Assembly: GCA_047602125.1 (NCBI GenBank)
Contig: JASGIB010000001.1
Coordinates: 2,170,001-2,234,000, forward strand
DNA length: 64,000 nt
Direction of reading: 5' to 3'
Source: Pseudoluteimonas sp047602125
GTDB lineage: Bacteria; Pseudomonadota; Gammaproteobacteria; Xanthomonadales; Xanthomonadaceae
The notes under the pieces are model-generated. The model was not told the DNA's origin. It did no database searches and was given only the letters and a program-made list of their open reading frames with translations. Made by a program: the position numbers and the translations under genes. This document shows, one piece after another, positions 38,051-46,540 of the stretch; position 1 is the stretch's first letter, and each line of letters starts with the position of its first letter.

Positions 38051-40144
38051 ATGAACCTGCGCCACGCCGTCCTCGCCGCTTCGCTGCTGCTCGCCATCGT
38101 CCCCGCCGCGCAGGCCGCGCGTGGTTTCCAGGCCAGCGACATGGTCCGCATGGATCGTTATTCGTCACCGGCGCTGTCGCCGGACGGGCGCAAGTTGGTG
38201 TTCGCCAAGCGCGTGGTGGATTTCGATGCGAACCGCGCAAGCAGCTCGTTGTGGATCGAGGACCTGTTCGCGCGCGACGCAGCGCCGCCGAAGCGGCTGA
38301 CGCCCGACGGCTGGAACGTGAATTCGCCGACGTTTTCGCCGGACGGCAAGACCGTGTACTTCCTCAGCGCAAAGAACGGCAGCTCGCAGCTGTATGCGAT
38401 GCCGACCGCGGGCGGTAAGCCCAGGCAGCTCACCGACCTCGCGCAGGACCTCGGCGCGTTCAAACTCTCGCCGGACGGCAGTCGCATCGCGGTCGCATCC
38501 ACCGCGTTCCCCGATTGCCGCGACACGCCCGATGCCGATGCGCTCGCCTGCACGAAGCAGCGCCAGGACGCGCAAGCCAAGGCCAGGGGCAAGGCCAGCG
38601 GAAAAATCTTCGATCACCTGTTCATGCGCCACTGGGATACGTGGATGGACGGCACGCTGAACCGCGTGTTCGTGGTACCGGCCAACGCGAAGAAGCCGGC
38701 GAAGACCGCGCTGCTGGTCAGCAGTGGCGTGAACGGCGACATTCCGTCCAAGCCCTTCGGCGACCTCTCCGACCTCGCGTGGTCGCCCGACGGCAAGCAG
38801 TTGGCGATGAGCGCGCGCGCGTCGAACGGCCAAGAGCCGTGGTCGACCAATTTCGACATCTGGCTGGCGAACAGCGACGGCAGCGGCACGGCGCGCAACC
38901 TCACCGCGGCGAACACCGCCTGGGACGCCGGTCCGGTGTTTTCCGCCGACGGCGGCACGCTCTATTACCGCGCGATGAAGGTGCCGGGTTTCGAAGCCGA
39001 CCGCTTCGCGTTGATGGCGATGGACCTGGCCAGCGGCAAGGCGCGCGAAATCGATCCGCAGTGGGATCGCAGCGCGAACGGCATCGCCTTGTCCGCCGAC
39101 GGCAAGACCATCTACACCACCGCCGAGGACATGGGCCAGCAGCCGCTGTTCGCGGTCGACATCGCCAGCGGCAAGGCGACGCAACTGATCGGCGACGGTA
39201 CCGTCGGCGAATTCGCCTTCGCCGGTCCGACGCTTGCGTTCGCGCGCAACACGATGAAGACCGGCGACACGATCTACACCACGAACGCTGCCGAAATTGC
39301 CGGCGACATGCCGCGCGAAATCACGCCTGGCGCGGGCGATATGTTGCCGGACGTGGCCTGGGGCGATTTCGAACAGTTCTCGTTCAAGGGCTGGAACAAC
39401 GAGACGGTGCACGGCTACGTGGTGAAACCATGGAATTACCAACCCGGCAAGAAGTATCCGGTCGCATTCCTGATCCATGGCGGGCCGCAGGGCAGCTTCG
39501 GCAATGGCTGGAGCTATCGCTGGAACCCGCAGACCTACGCCGGGCAGGGCTACGCGGTGGTGATGGTCGATTTCCACGGCAGCGTGGGTTACGGCCAGGC
39601 CTTCACCGATGCGATTTCGCAGCACTGGGGCGATCGCCCGCTCGAGGATTTGCAGAAGGGCTGGGCCTCGGCGCTGAAGCGGTACGAATTCCTCGACGGC
39701 GACAAGGCCTGCGCGCTCGGCGCGAGCTATGGCGGCTTCATGGCGTACTGGATCGCCGGCAACTGGAACCAGCCGTGGAAGTGCATCGTCGCCCACGACG
39801 GCGTGTTCGACAATCGCATGATGGGTTACGCGACCGAGGAACTGTGGTTCTCCGAACACGAGAACGGTGGCACGCCGTGGGAGAATCCCGCCGGTTACGA
39901 GAAGTTCAACCCGATCCTGCACGTCAAGGACTGGCGCGTGCCGATGCTGGTCGTGCACAGCCAGCTCGATTACCGCATCCCGGTGGAGCAGGGCATCGCC
40001 GCGTTCACCGCGTTGCAGCGCAAGGGCATCGAGTCGAAGTACCTGTATTTCCCCGACGAGAACCACTGGGTGCTGAAGCCGCAGAACAGCCTGCTCTGGC
40101 ACGACACGGTGAACGCCTGGCTGAAGGCGCACATCGGCAATTGA
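38051..40144 (+). CDS. Exported S9 peptidase, dipeptidyl-peptidase 5-like
   Basis: 697 residues. Signal peptide (LLAIVPAAQA), WD-like propeller units (SPDGRKLVFA, SPDGKTVYFL, SPDGKQLAMS), and a hydrolase domain from about 440 with Ser near 558 in GASYGGFMAYW, Asp in HSQLDYRIP and His in FPDENHW. Layout matches bacterial DPP5. Thirty-seven nt follow OPT, so the two may form an operon; the next gene starts 1 nt after its stop. Confidence 0.92.
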   Translation: MNLRHAVLAASLLLAIVPAAQAARGFQASDMVRMDRYSSPALSPDGRKLVFAKRVVDFDANRASSSLWIEDLFARDAAPPKRLTPDGWNVNSPTFSPDGKTVYFLSAKNGSSQLYAMPTAGGKPRQLTDLAQDLGAFKLSPDGSRIAVASTAFPDCRDTPDADALACTKQRQDAQAKARGKASGKIFDHLFMRHWDTWMDGTLNRVFVVPANAKKPAKTALLVSSGVNGDIPSKPFGDLSDLAWSPDGKQLAMSARASNGQEPWSTNFDIWLANSDGSGTARNLTAANTAWDAGPVFSADGGTLYYRAMKVPGFEADRFALMAMDLASGKAREIDPQWDRSANGIALSADGKTIYTTAEDMGQQPLFAVDIASGKATQLIGDGTVGEFAFAGPTLAFARNTMKTGDTIYTTNAAEIAGDMPREITPGAGDMLPDVAWGDFEQFSFKGWNNETVHGYVVKPWNYQPGKKYPVAFLIHGGPQGSFGNGWSYRWNPQTYAGQGYAVVMVDFHGSVGYGQAFTDAISQHWGDRPLEDLQKGWASALKRYEFLDGDKACALGASYGGFMAYWIAGNWNQPWKCIVAHDGVFDNRMMGYATEELWFSEHENGGTPWENPAGYEKFNPILHVKDWRVPMLVVHSQLDYRIPVEQGIAAFTALQRKGIESKYLYFPDENHWVLKPQNSLLWHDTVNAWLKAHIGN

Positions 40145-40145
40145 A

Positions 40146-41399
40146 ATGGAACCCGTGGCCCACACGGCGATGATCGCCAACGACATCGTCGTGTTCGGGC
40201 TGATCGCGGCCACGCTCGGCACGGTGTTCTGGACGGCGTCGCTGAAGAACTCGGCGCTGCGCAAGTTCTACGCGGTCGTGCCGCCGTTGCTGTTGTGCTA
40301 CCTGTTGCCTGGGCTCTACAACAGCTTCGGCCTGATCGACGGCCAGCATTCGCAGCTCTACAACCCGGTGGCGAGCCGCGTGCTGCTGCCTGCGGCGCTG
40401 GTGCTGCTCACGCTGTCGGTGGACCTGCGCGCGATCGCGCGGCTGGGCTGGAAACTGGTCGCGATGTACGCGGCCACGTCCGCCAGCATCATGCTCGGTG
40501 CGTTCGGCGCGTTCCTGCTGTTCCGCGCACTGCACCCTGCGACCGTCGCCGGCGATACCTGGGCCGGCATGGCCGCGCTCGCCGGGAGCTGGATCGGTGG
40601 CGGCGCCAACATGCTGGCGATGAAGGAGATCTTCCACGTCGACGCGACCACGTTCGGCCGCTTCGCCGTCGTCGATGTCGGCGTCGCCTACGTATGGATG
40701 GCCTTGCTGATCTTCCTCGCGCCGCGCGCGGCGTCCATCGACCGGCGCCTGGGCGCGGACACGCGCGCGCTGGACGAATTGCGCGAACGCCTCGCCTCGT
40801 ATCGCGAACAGCACGCGCGCATCCCCACCCTGACCGACCTGATGCTCATCGTCGGCATCGCCTTCGGCACCGTCGGGTTGGCGCACGCGGTCGCGGGCCC
40901 GTTCGCCTCGTGGCTGGCGGCGCAATGGCCGGCGGCGAAGACGGTCGGGCTGGCCGAACCCTTCATTTGGATCATCGCCCTGTGCACGCTCGCCGGACTG
41001 GGCATGAGCTTCACCCCGTTGCGCCGCCTGGAAGGCGCGGGCGCGTCCACGCTGGGGCAGTTGTTCCTGTATTTCCTCATCGCCTGCATCGGCATGCAGA
41101 TGGATGTGTTCGCCTTGCTCGACCGGCCGGGGCTGTTCCTGCTCGGCGTGGCCTGGCTCTGCATCCACGTCGTCCTGCTCTGGCTCGTCGCGCGTTTGCT
41201 GCGCGCGCCGTTGTTCTATTTCACCATCGGCTCGATGAGCCACATCGGCGGGCCGGCTTCGGCCCCGGTGGTGGCATCGGAATTCCATCCGGCGCTCGCG
41301 CCGGTCGGGGCGCTGCTCGGCACCCTCGGCTACGCCACCGGAACCGGCCTGGCCTGGCTGACCGGGCTGGTGTTGCGGAGTCTGGCCGGTAGCGGTTGA
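40146..41399 (+). CDS. DUF819-family integral membrane protein
   Basis: 417 residues with about ten hydrophobic segments and the family blocks AALAGSWIGGGANMLAMKE and FFTIGSMSHIGGPASAPVVAS. The internal repeat of a glycine-rich re-entrant motif suggests a transporter; DUF819 proteins (YjcL-like) have no settled substrate. Being directly downstream of OPT and DPP5-like genes hints at amino-acid or peptide traffic. Confidence 0.88.
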   Translation: MEPVAHTAMIANDIVVFGLIAATLGTVFWTASLKNSALRKFYAVVPPLLLCYLLPGLYNSFGLIDGQHSQLYNPVASRVLLPAALVLLTLSVDLRAIARLGWKLVAMYAATSASIMLGAFGAFLLFRALHPATVAGDTWAGMAALAGSWIGGGANMLAMKEIFHVDATTFGRFAVVDVGVAYVWMALLIFLAPRAASIDRRLGADTRALDELRERLASYREQHARIPTLTDLMLIVGIAFGTVGLAHAVAGPFASWLAAQWPAAKTVGLAEPFIWIIALCTLAGLGMSFTPLRRLEGAGASTLGQLFLYFLIACIGMQMDVFALLDRPGLFLLGVAWLCIHVVLLWLVARLLRAPLFYFTIGSMSHIGGPASAPVVASEFHPALAPVGALLGTLGYATGTGLAWLTGLVLRSLAGSG

Positions 41400-41444
41400 G
41401 GGTCGCGTTCTATAGGGCAGGAAGGCGACCGCCGGAGGTCCGAC

Positions 41445-41630
41445 ATGCTCCATTTCGAAGACAGGACGGGCTTGTCCTACCAGGGACCGGATCGCCGCAG
41501 GGGGATGGACCGCCGCACGAGCGGCGACCGTCGCCGCGACATCCGTTTCGAACTGGACAAGGACGACCGCCGCAGCGGCCGCGACCGCCGCCGCAGCCAG
41601 GGCGGCTGGGACGCAGCGCATTCGCGCTAG
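41445..41630 (+). CDS. Small Arg/Asp-rich protein with DRRxGxDRR repeats
   Basis: 61 residues carrying repeated GPDRRRGMDRR, SGDRRRD and DRRSGRDRRR motifs. GGAGG lies 7 nt before the ATG. Such DRR-rich short proteins occur in proteobacteria, but I know no function. Very high charge and low complexity. Confidence 0.55.
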   Translation: MLHFEDRTGLSYQGPDRRRGMDRRTSGDRRRDIRFELDKDDRRSGRDRRRSQGGWDAAHSR

Positions 41631-41657
41631 TGGCAAGGGCGCGGATTGGCGCCGTCG

Positions 41658-42662
41658 CTACAGCCAGTGCACCCTGCGCAGGTAGCGATACAGCACGATG
41701 CAGGCTACCAGCACGATGCCGATCAGCACCGGATAGGCATGCGGGTGGTCGAATTCCGGCATGTGCTTGAAGTTCATGCCGTACCAGCTCGCGACCAGGG
41801 TCGGCACCGCGAGCAGGCCGGCCCAGCCGGCGAGTTTCTTCACGACCTCGCCCTGCCCGATGGTGGCAAGCGACAGGTTGACGCCCATCGCCGCGGTCAG
41901 CATTTCGCGCAGGGTGTCGATGGACTCGTTCAGGCGCACCGCGTGGTCCTGCACGTCGCGCAGGTAGAGCTTGGCTTCCTCGCTGAAGGGCAGCACCGGC
42001 GTGCGCGTCACTTGCGCCACGATGTCCTGCACCGGCGCCACCGCCAGCCGCATCTGGGTCAGTTCCTTCTTCAATTCGTAGAGGTGCACGATGGTGTCGC
42101 GCCGGTAGGTTTCGGCGAACACTTCGTGCTCCAGCGAATCCAACGCGTGGCGGAAGTCCTCGACGATCGGCTCGTAGTTGTCGACCACGAAGTCGAGGAT
42201 GCCGTACAGCGCGGCGATCGGCCCCAGCGCCAGCATTTCCGGCTCGCGCTCGAAGCGCTTGCGCACCTGCGAATACGATTCCGAGGCGCCGTGGCGCACC
42301 GTGATCAGGAAATGCGCGCCGACGAAGATGTGGGTTTCGCCGAAATGCACGTGCCCGTCGGTGAGTTGCGCGGTGTGCAGCACCAGGAACAGCGAGCTGC
42401 CGTAGCTTTCCAGCTTCGGGCGCTGGTGCGCGTTCTGCGCGTCCTCGACCGCGAGGTCGTGCAGGCCGAACTCTTCCTGCAGCTTGTCGAGCAACGCGTC
42501 CTCGGGTTCGTACAGCCCGACCCAGACGAAGCTGCCGTCGTTCGTCGCAAGCACGTCGCTGATCGAATCGAGGCTGATGTCGCGGCGGCCCCCGGCGCGG
42601 TCGTAGACCACGCAGTTGACCACGCAGGCGGGCAGCGATTCGTCGCGATGATGGTCGTTCAT
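41658..42662 (-). CDS. corA: Magnesium/cobalt transporter CorA
   Basis: 334 residues. CorA fold: large N-terminal cytoplasmic domain (DAQNAHQRPKLESYG), long stalk helix, and two C-terminal helices with the ion-selectivity motif YGMNFKHMPEF and a basic tail YRYLRRVHWL. Pentameric Mg2+ (Co2+) channel in the inner membrane. Single gene. Confidence 0.95.
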   Translation of the reverse strand: MNDHHRDESLPACVVNCVVYDRAGGRRDISLDSISDVLATNDGSFVWVGLYEPEDALLDKLQEEFGLHDLAVEDAQNAHQRPKLESYGSSLFLVLHTAQLTDGHVHFGETHIFVGAHFLITVRHGASESYSQVRKRFEREPEMLALGPIAALYGILDFVVDNYEPIVEDFRHALDSLEHEVFAETYRRDTIVHLYELKKELTQMRLAVAPVQDIVAQVTRTPVLPFSEEAKLYLRDVQDHAVRLNESIDTLREMLTAAMGVNLSLATIGQGEVVKKLAGWAGLLAVPTLVASWYGMNFKHMPEFDHPHAYPVLIGIVLVACIVLYRYLRRVHWL

Positions 42663-42701
42663 CGCGCCATCGTGCGCGCCCGCGCGGCGCGCGGCAAGCG
42701 C

Positions 42702-43859
42702 TCAGCGGCGGCGCAGCGCCGCGAACAGGGCGAGGTGGATCGGCAGCATCAGCACGATCCAGCGCATGTTCTGCTGCGTTCGGACTTGCAGCCACGCGGT
42801 GGCCAATGCGGCGATCGCCAGCAGTGCGACCGCGAGCAGCGTCCACGCGAACCAGCGTCCGGTCCGGCGGCCACGGGCCAGCGCCCAGCCACCGGGAAGC
42901 AGCAACAGGCAGAGCGGATCGAGCAGCAGCAGATTGTGGTTGCCCCAGGCGGCCCAGTGTTCGGTGCGCAGCCACAGGTACAGCAGCAATGCGCCGACCA
43001 GGCCACACGACAGCCAGAACGGGATCGCGAACGCGGCGAGCAATCGCGGCCGGCGCTTCGCGGCGACGAGGATCAGGGCGGCGACCGCGAGGCCGGCCAA
43101 TGCGCATGGCCACCACGCGGTCGACGGATCGCCCGGCTCCGGCGCGATGCGATGCGGCAGCAGTTGTTCCTCGGCCGCGACCAGCGGGCGCCCGTCGGCG
43201 AAGCGGACTTCGCGCAGGTTGTCGGCCAGGCGCATCGGCACGAAGGATTCGTCCCAGCGCGAGAGCGGCACGTCCGCGTTCGGCCCGAGCCCGAGTTCGA
43301 AGCCCAGCCACATCCAGCGGGCGGGGCTGGCGAGGCGGGTGGATTCGCTGCGGTAGGTCAGTCCCCGCGAGGAAGCCGCGAGCCGTTCGTGCAAAAGCCC
43401 GCCGAGGCCGCGATCGATGGCATCGCGCACGCGCGTCGCGCAGTTGTCGCGGAAGTAGTCGTAGCGATAGCGCGAATTCTCGGGCCTCGCGTTGTGTTCC
43501 AGCGCGTCGGCGATCGATTGCGCCTGCGCCGACGACACGTCCAGCCACTGGATGCGCACGCCACGGCCTTCGTCGCGATAGGTCGCCAGGTCCTCGCGCA
43601 ACGGCAGCGCGACCAGCGCGTAGCGCATGCGCCCGGCGACGAAATTGCCGACGAAGCCCGGTTCGGACGGATCGAAGAAGCCGAAGTTGTACGACATCGC
43701 TTCGCCGCGCGCCGGATCGTCGACGACGACGGCATCGTGGCCGAAGCGTTCCCAGAACACCTCGCCCGGCTGCATGGTCATCACCCCGATGCGCGGCGCG
43801 GCGGTCGCGAACAGCGGCGAGAGCAGCAATGCCAGCGAGAACGCAAAAAGCCTTGTCAT
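42702..43859 (-). CDS. DUF4105 membrane protein
   Basis: 385 residues from the ATG at 43859: a signal peptide (MTRLFAFSLALLLSPLFATA) then the DUF4105 domain with WERFGHDAVVV and YDYFRDNCATRVRDAID, whose His and Cys resemble a permuted NlpC/P60-like catalytic pair (inference). The second half carries about five hydrophobic segments. A longer reading frame extends upstream through a dispersed repeat, but that extension is only the repeat translated. The ATG itself lies in the repeat. Confidence 0.8.
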   Translation of the reverse strand: MTRLFAFSLALLLSPLFATAAPRIGVMTMQPGEVFWERFGHDAVVVDDPARGEAMSYNFGFFDPSEPGFVGNFVAGRMRYALVALPLREDLATYRDEGRGVRIQWLDVSSAQAQSIADALEHNARPENSRYRYDYFRDNCATRVRDAIDRGLGGLLHERLAASSRGLTYRSESTRLASPARWMWLGFELGLGPNADVPLSRWDESFVPMRLADNLREVRFADGRPLVAAEEQLLPHRIAPEPGDPSTAWWPCALAGLAVAALILVAAKRRPRLLAAFAIPFWLSCGLVGALLLYLWLRTEHWAAWGNHNLLLLDPLCLLLLPGGWALARGRRTGRWFAWTLLAVALLAIAALATAWLQVRTQQNMRWIVLMLPIHLALFAALRRR

Positions 43860-43939
43860 CCTGAGCGCAGCGAAGAACCTGCTTTTCCCGCCTCGGAATG
43901 CCGACAGCAGCAGGTCCTTCGGCTTCGCCTCAGGATGAC
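43855..43939. repeat. Dispersed inverted repeat providing the DUF4105 start codon
   Basis: Arms GTCATCCTGAG (43855-43865) and CTCAGGATGAC (43929-43939) enclose AAGAACCTGCT/AGCAGGTCCTT inner arms. The minus-strand ATG at 43859-43857 is inside the outer arm. This is a common intergenic repeat type in proteobacterial genomes. Confidence 0.65.
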
Positions 43940-43953
43940 AGCCTTGCGTTCGC

Positions 43954-44805
43954 TCAGGCGTCGCCATGCACGCTCACGTGCAACGCATGCAACCGGCGCG
44001 CATCCGCGCGGGCGACGCGGAAACCGAAGCGGCCCAGGGTGAGTTCCTCGCCGGCCTCGGGCAGGTGGCCGATCGCCGCGGTGACGAGGCCGCCGATGGT
44101 GTCGTATTCGTCGTCGGCGAAATCCGCGCCGAAGCGTTCGTTGAAATCGCCGATGGGCGTGAGCGCATCGACCACGAACTGGCCGTCCGCCTGCGCCGCG
44201 ATCAATGCATTCGGGTCCTCGGCATCGTCGTGCTCGTCGTCGATGTCGCCGACGATCTGCTCGAGCACGTCCTCGATCGTCACCAGCCCGGCGACGCCGC
44301 CGTATTCGTCGATGACGATCGCCATGTGGTTGCGCGACTGGCGGAACTCGCGCAGCAGCAGGTCGAGGCGCTTGGATTCGGGGATCAGCACCGCCGGGCG
44401 CAGCAGCTCGCGCACGTTGCCCGGCGCATGGTCGACCACGACGCCGCGCAGCAGGTCCTTGGCCAGCAGGATCCCGAGGATCTCATCCTTGTCCTCGCCG
44501 TGCACCGGGAAGCGCGAATGCCCGGATTCGACCACCATCTTCATCAGCTCGAGCAGCTTGGCGTCGGCCGGCAGCGCGACCATCTGCGAACGCGAGACCA
44601 TCACGTCGCCGACGGTGAGGTCGGAGACGGAAATCGCGCCTTCCATCATCCGCAGGGTGTCGGCCTCGATCAGGCCGTCGGCCTGCACGTCGCGCAGCAG
44701 TTCGACCAGGTCCTCGCGGGTGGTGGGTTCGCCCGACAGGGCGGCACTGATGCGTTCGAGCCAGCTGCGGCGTTCGGCGGGCTGGCTACTGTCGTCCTCG
44801 GACAT
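43954..44805 (-). CDS. corC: CorC/HlyC-family protein with CBS domains
   Basis: 283 residues. N-terminal linker (SWLERISAAL), two CBS domains (VGDVMVSRSQMVALPADA to RFPVHGEDKDEILGILLAKD, and LLLREFRQSRNHMAIVIDEYGGVAGLVTIEDVLEQIVGDI), and a C-terminal CorC_HlyC domain (YDTIGGLVTAAIGHLPEAGE). Implicated in Mg2+/Co2+ handling. The start at MSEDDSS is preferred over a Met ten residues upstream. Downstream of ybeY on the same strand. Confidence 0.92.
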   Translation of the reverse strand: MSEDDSSQPAERRSWLERISAALSGEPTTREDLVELLRDVQADGLIEADTLRMMEGAISVSDLTVGDVMVSRSQMVALPADAKLLELMKMVVESGHSRFPVHGEDKDEILGILLAKDLLRGVVVDHAPGNVRELLRPAVLIPESKRLDLLLREFRQSRNHMAIVIDEYGGVAGLVTIEDVLEQIVGDIDDEHDDAEDPNALIAAQADGQFVVDALTPIGDFNERFGADFADDEYDTIGGLVTAAIGHLPEAGEELTLGRFGFRVARADARRLHALHVSVHGDA

Positions 44806-44889
44806 TCGGGGGCGTTCGCGGGCGGTCCCGCGCAATGGATTCGGGGGAAGTCTAGCGCGGACCCGTTGCCGGCCGGTGAATCGCGCCGC

Positions 44890-45375
44890 TCAGGCCAGGT
44901 AGGGGTCGTCGATGCCGAGCCCGGCGAGGATCTCGCGCTCCAGTTGTTCCATACACTCGGCTTCGCGCGCGTCCTGGTGGTCCCAGCCGAGCAGGTGCAG
45001 CGTGCCGTGCACGGTCAGGTGCGCGTAGTGCGCGGCCAGCGGCTTCTTCTGTTCCCGGGCTTCGCGCGCGATGACCGGCGCGCACAGCACCAGGTCGCCC
45101 AGCAGCGGCATCACCACGCCTTTCGGCAATTTCACCCCGTCGGCGATATCCGCGGGAAAGCTCAGCACGTTGGTCGCGTAATCCTTGCCGCGGTAGTGGC
45201 GGTTGAGCGCGCGGCCTTCCTTGCTGCCGACGATGCGGATCGCGAGATCGGCTTCGCGGATGCGGCCCGCGAGCGCGGCCGCGGCCCATTTGCGGAAACT
45301 CACCGCGGCCGGCAGCCCCGCGCGCGGCGCGGCGTAGCTGACGGCGACATCGAGGCGAGTCGGACCCTTGGTCAT
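44890..45375 (-). CDS. ybeY: Endoribonuclease YbeY (16S rRNA maturation)
   Basis: 161 residues. Zinc triad H-x3-H-x5-H in HGTLHLLGWDHQ (about residues 122-133), and the family block NRHYRGKDYATNVLSFPAD. It trims the 3' end of 16S rRNA and guards 70S quality. Between phoH and corC, the usual neighbourhood. Confidence 0.94.
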   Translation of the reverse strand: MTKGPTRLDVAVSYAAPRAGLPAAVSFRKWAAAALAGRIREADLAIRIVGSKEGRALNRHYRGKDYATNVLSFPADIADGVKLPKGVVMPLLGDLVLCAPVIAREAREQKKPLAAHYAHLTVHGTLHLLGWDHQDAREAECMEQLEREILAGLGIDDPYLA

Positions 45376-45389
45376 GCTTGAAGCCTTCG

Positions 45390-45469
45390 GACGCGGATCA
45401 ACGCGGATCAGGATGGATAAAGCTACTCCGAAAAGCGTTCTTCAATCTTAATCCGCGCGTATCCGCGTC
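45390..45469. repeat. Dispersed inverted repeat between phoH and ybeY
   Basis: Arms GACGCGGATCAACGCGGAT (45390-45408) and ATCCGCGCGTATCCGCGTC (45451-45469) with 42 nt between. It lies in the 105-bp gap inside the phoH-ybeY pair. Confidence 0.55.
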
Positions 45470-45480
45470 TAACAAGTGTT

Positions 45481-46503
45481 CTACGGTCCGGAACCAGTCT
45501 GCACGTCTTTCGCGTCGCGCGCCTCGTAGGCGTTCACGATCCGCGCGACCAACGGATGCCGGACCACGTCCCGCGCCTCGAAGAAGGTGAAGCTGACGCC
45601 TTCCACGCCGTGCAGCACTTCCACCGCGTCCCTGAGGCCGGATTTCTGGTGCTTCGGCAAATCGACCTGGGTCAGGTCGCCGGTGATCACCGCGGTGCTG
45701 CCGAAGCCGAGCCGGGTCAGGAACATCTTCATCTGCTCGATGCTGGTGTTCTGCGCTTCGTCGAGGATGACGAACGCGTCGTTGAGCGTGCGCCCGCGCA
45801 TGTAGGCGAGCGGCGCGATCTCGATGACGTTCTTCTCCAGCAGGCGCGCGACCTTGTCCACGCCGAGCATTTCGTACAGCGCGTCGTACAGCGGGCGCAG
45901 GTAGGGATCGACTTTCTGGGTCAAATCGCCGGGCAGGAAGCCGAGCTTTTCGCCGGCTTCCACCGCCGGGCGGACGAGGATCAGGCGCTGCACCCGCGAC
46001 TGGTTCAGCGCGTCCACCGCCATCGCGACCGCGAGGAAGGTCTTGCCGGTGCCGGCCGGGCCGACGCCGAAGTTGATGTCGTGGGTGGCGATCGCGTGCA
46101 GGTACTTGCGCTGGTTGTCGCCGCGGCCGCGCAGGGTGCCGCGCTTGACCTTCACCGCGATGTCCTGCGGCAGGTAATCGGGCGAAGCCGTGTGCGCGTC
46201 GGCGACATCCGGACCGAGGCGCACATGGATCGCGTGTTCGTCGAGCGTTTCCGAAGCGGCTTCGTCGTAGAGCTGGCGCAGCAGGCGCTCGGCGCGGGCG
46301 ACCGCATCGGCATCGTCCCCGGAGACGCGGAACACGTTGCCGCGGTTGGCGATTTCCACGCCCAGCCGCAATTCGAGCAGGCGCAGGTGGGCGTCGAACG
46401 GCCCGGCCAGGTTGGCGAGGCGTTCGGTATCGGCGGGTTCGAGGACGAAGTCGCGCTGGGGCATGGGGCGGGCAGGGTAGCGCGCCGGGGTGACGCTTGC
46501 CAT
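45481..46503 (-). CDS. phoH: PhoH-like ATPase
   Basis: 340 residues with an N-terminal KH-like part and a P-loop ATPase: Walker A GVGPAGTGKTFLAVAMAVDA, RPAVEAGEKLGFLPG, Walker B FVILDEAQN, VITGDLTQVDLP. PhoH-like (YbeZ) works with YbeY in RNA metabolism. A shorter start MPQRDFVLE (46464) is also plausible. Divergent from a TetR gene with 36 bp between. Confidence 0.93.
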   Translation of the reverse strand: MASVTPARYPARPMPQRDFVLEPADTERLANLAGPFDAHLRLLELRLGVEIANRGNVFRVSGDDADAVARAERLLRQLYDEAASETLDEHAIHVRLGPDVADAHTASPDYLPQDIAVKVKRGTLRGRGDNQRKYLHAIATHDINFGVGPAGTGKTFLAVAMAVDALNQSRVQRLILVRPAVEAGEKLGFLPGDLTQKVDPYLRPLYDALYEMLGVDKVARLLEKNVIEIAPLAYMRGRTLNDAFVILDEAQNTSIEQMKMFLTRLGFGSTAVITGDLTQVDLPKHQKSGLRDAVEVLHGVEGVSFTFFEARDVVRHPLVARIVNAYEARDAKDVQTGSGP

Positions 46504-46514
46504 CGTCGGCTTCC

Positions 46515-46540
46515 AATTTAATTAAATATATAGTTAAATA
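46515..46540. promoter_or_regulatory. AT-only operator-like stretch at the phoH/TetR divergent promoter
   Basis: AATTTAATTAAATATATAGT and TAAATA (46515-46540) contain 25 A/T of 26 bases in a GC-rich genome, with the near-palindrome TTTAATTAAA. It overlaps the TetR start codon and lies upstream of phoH. A TetR operator and -10 region are plausible. Confidence 0.45.

Noticed and set aside
43860..43967. N-terminal extension of the DUF4105 protein by 36 codons
   Set aside because: The codons are a dispersed repeat read through, and a clean signal peptide starts at 43859.
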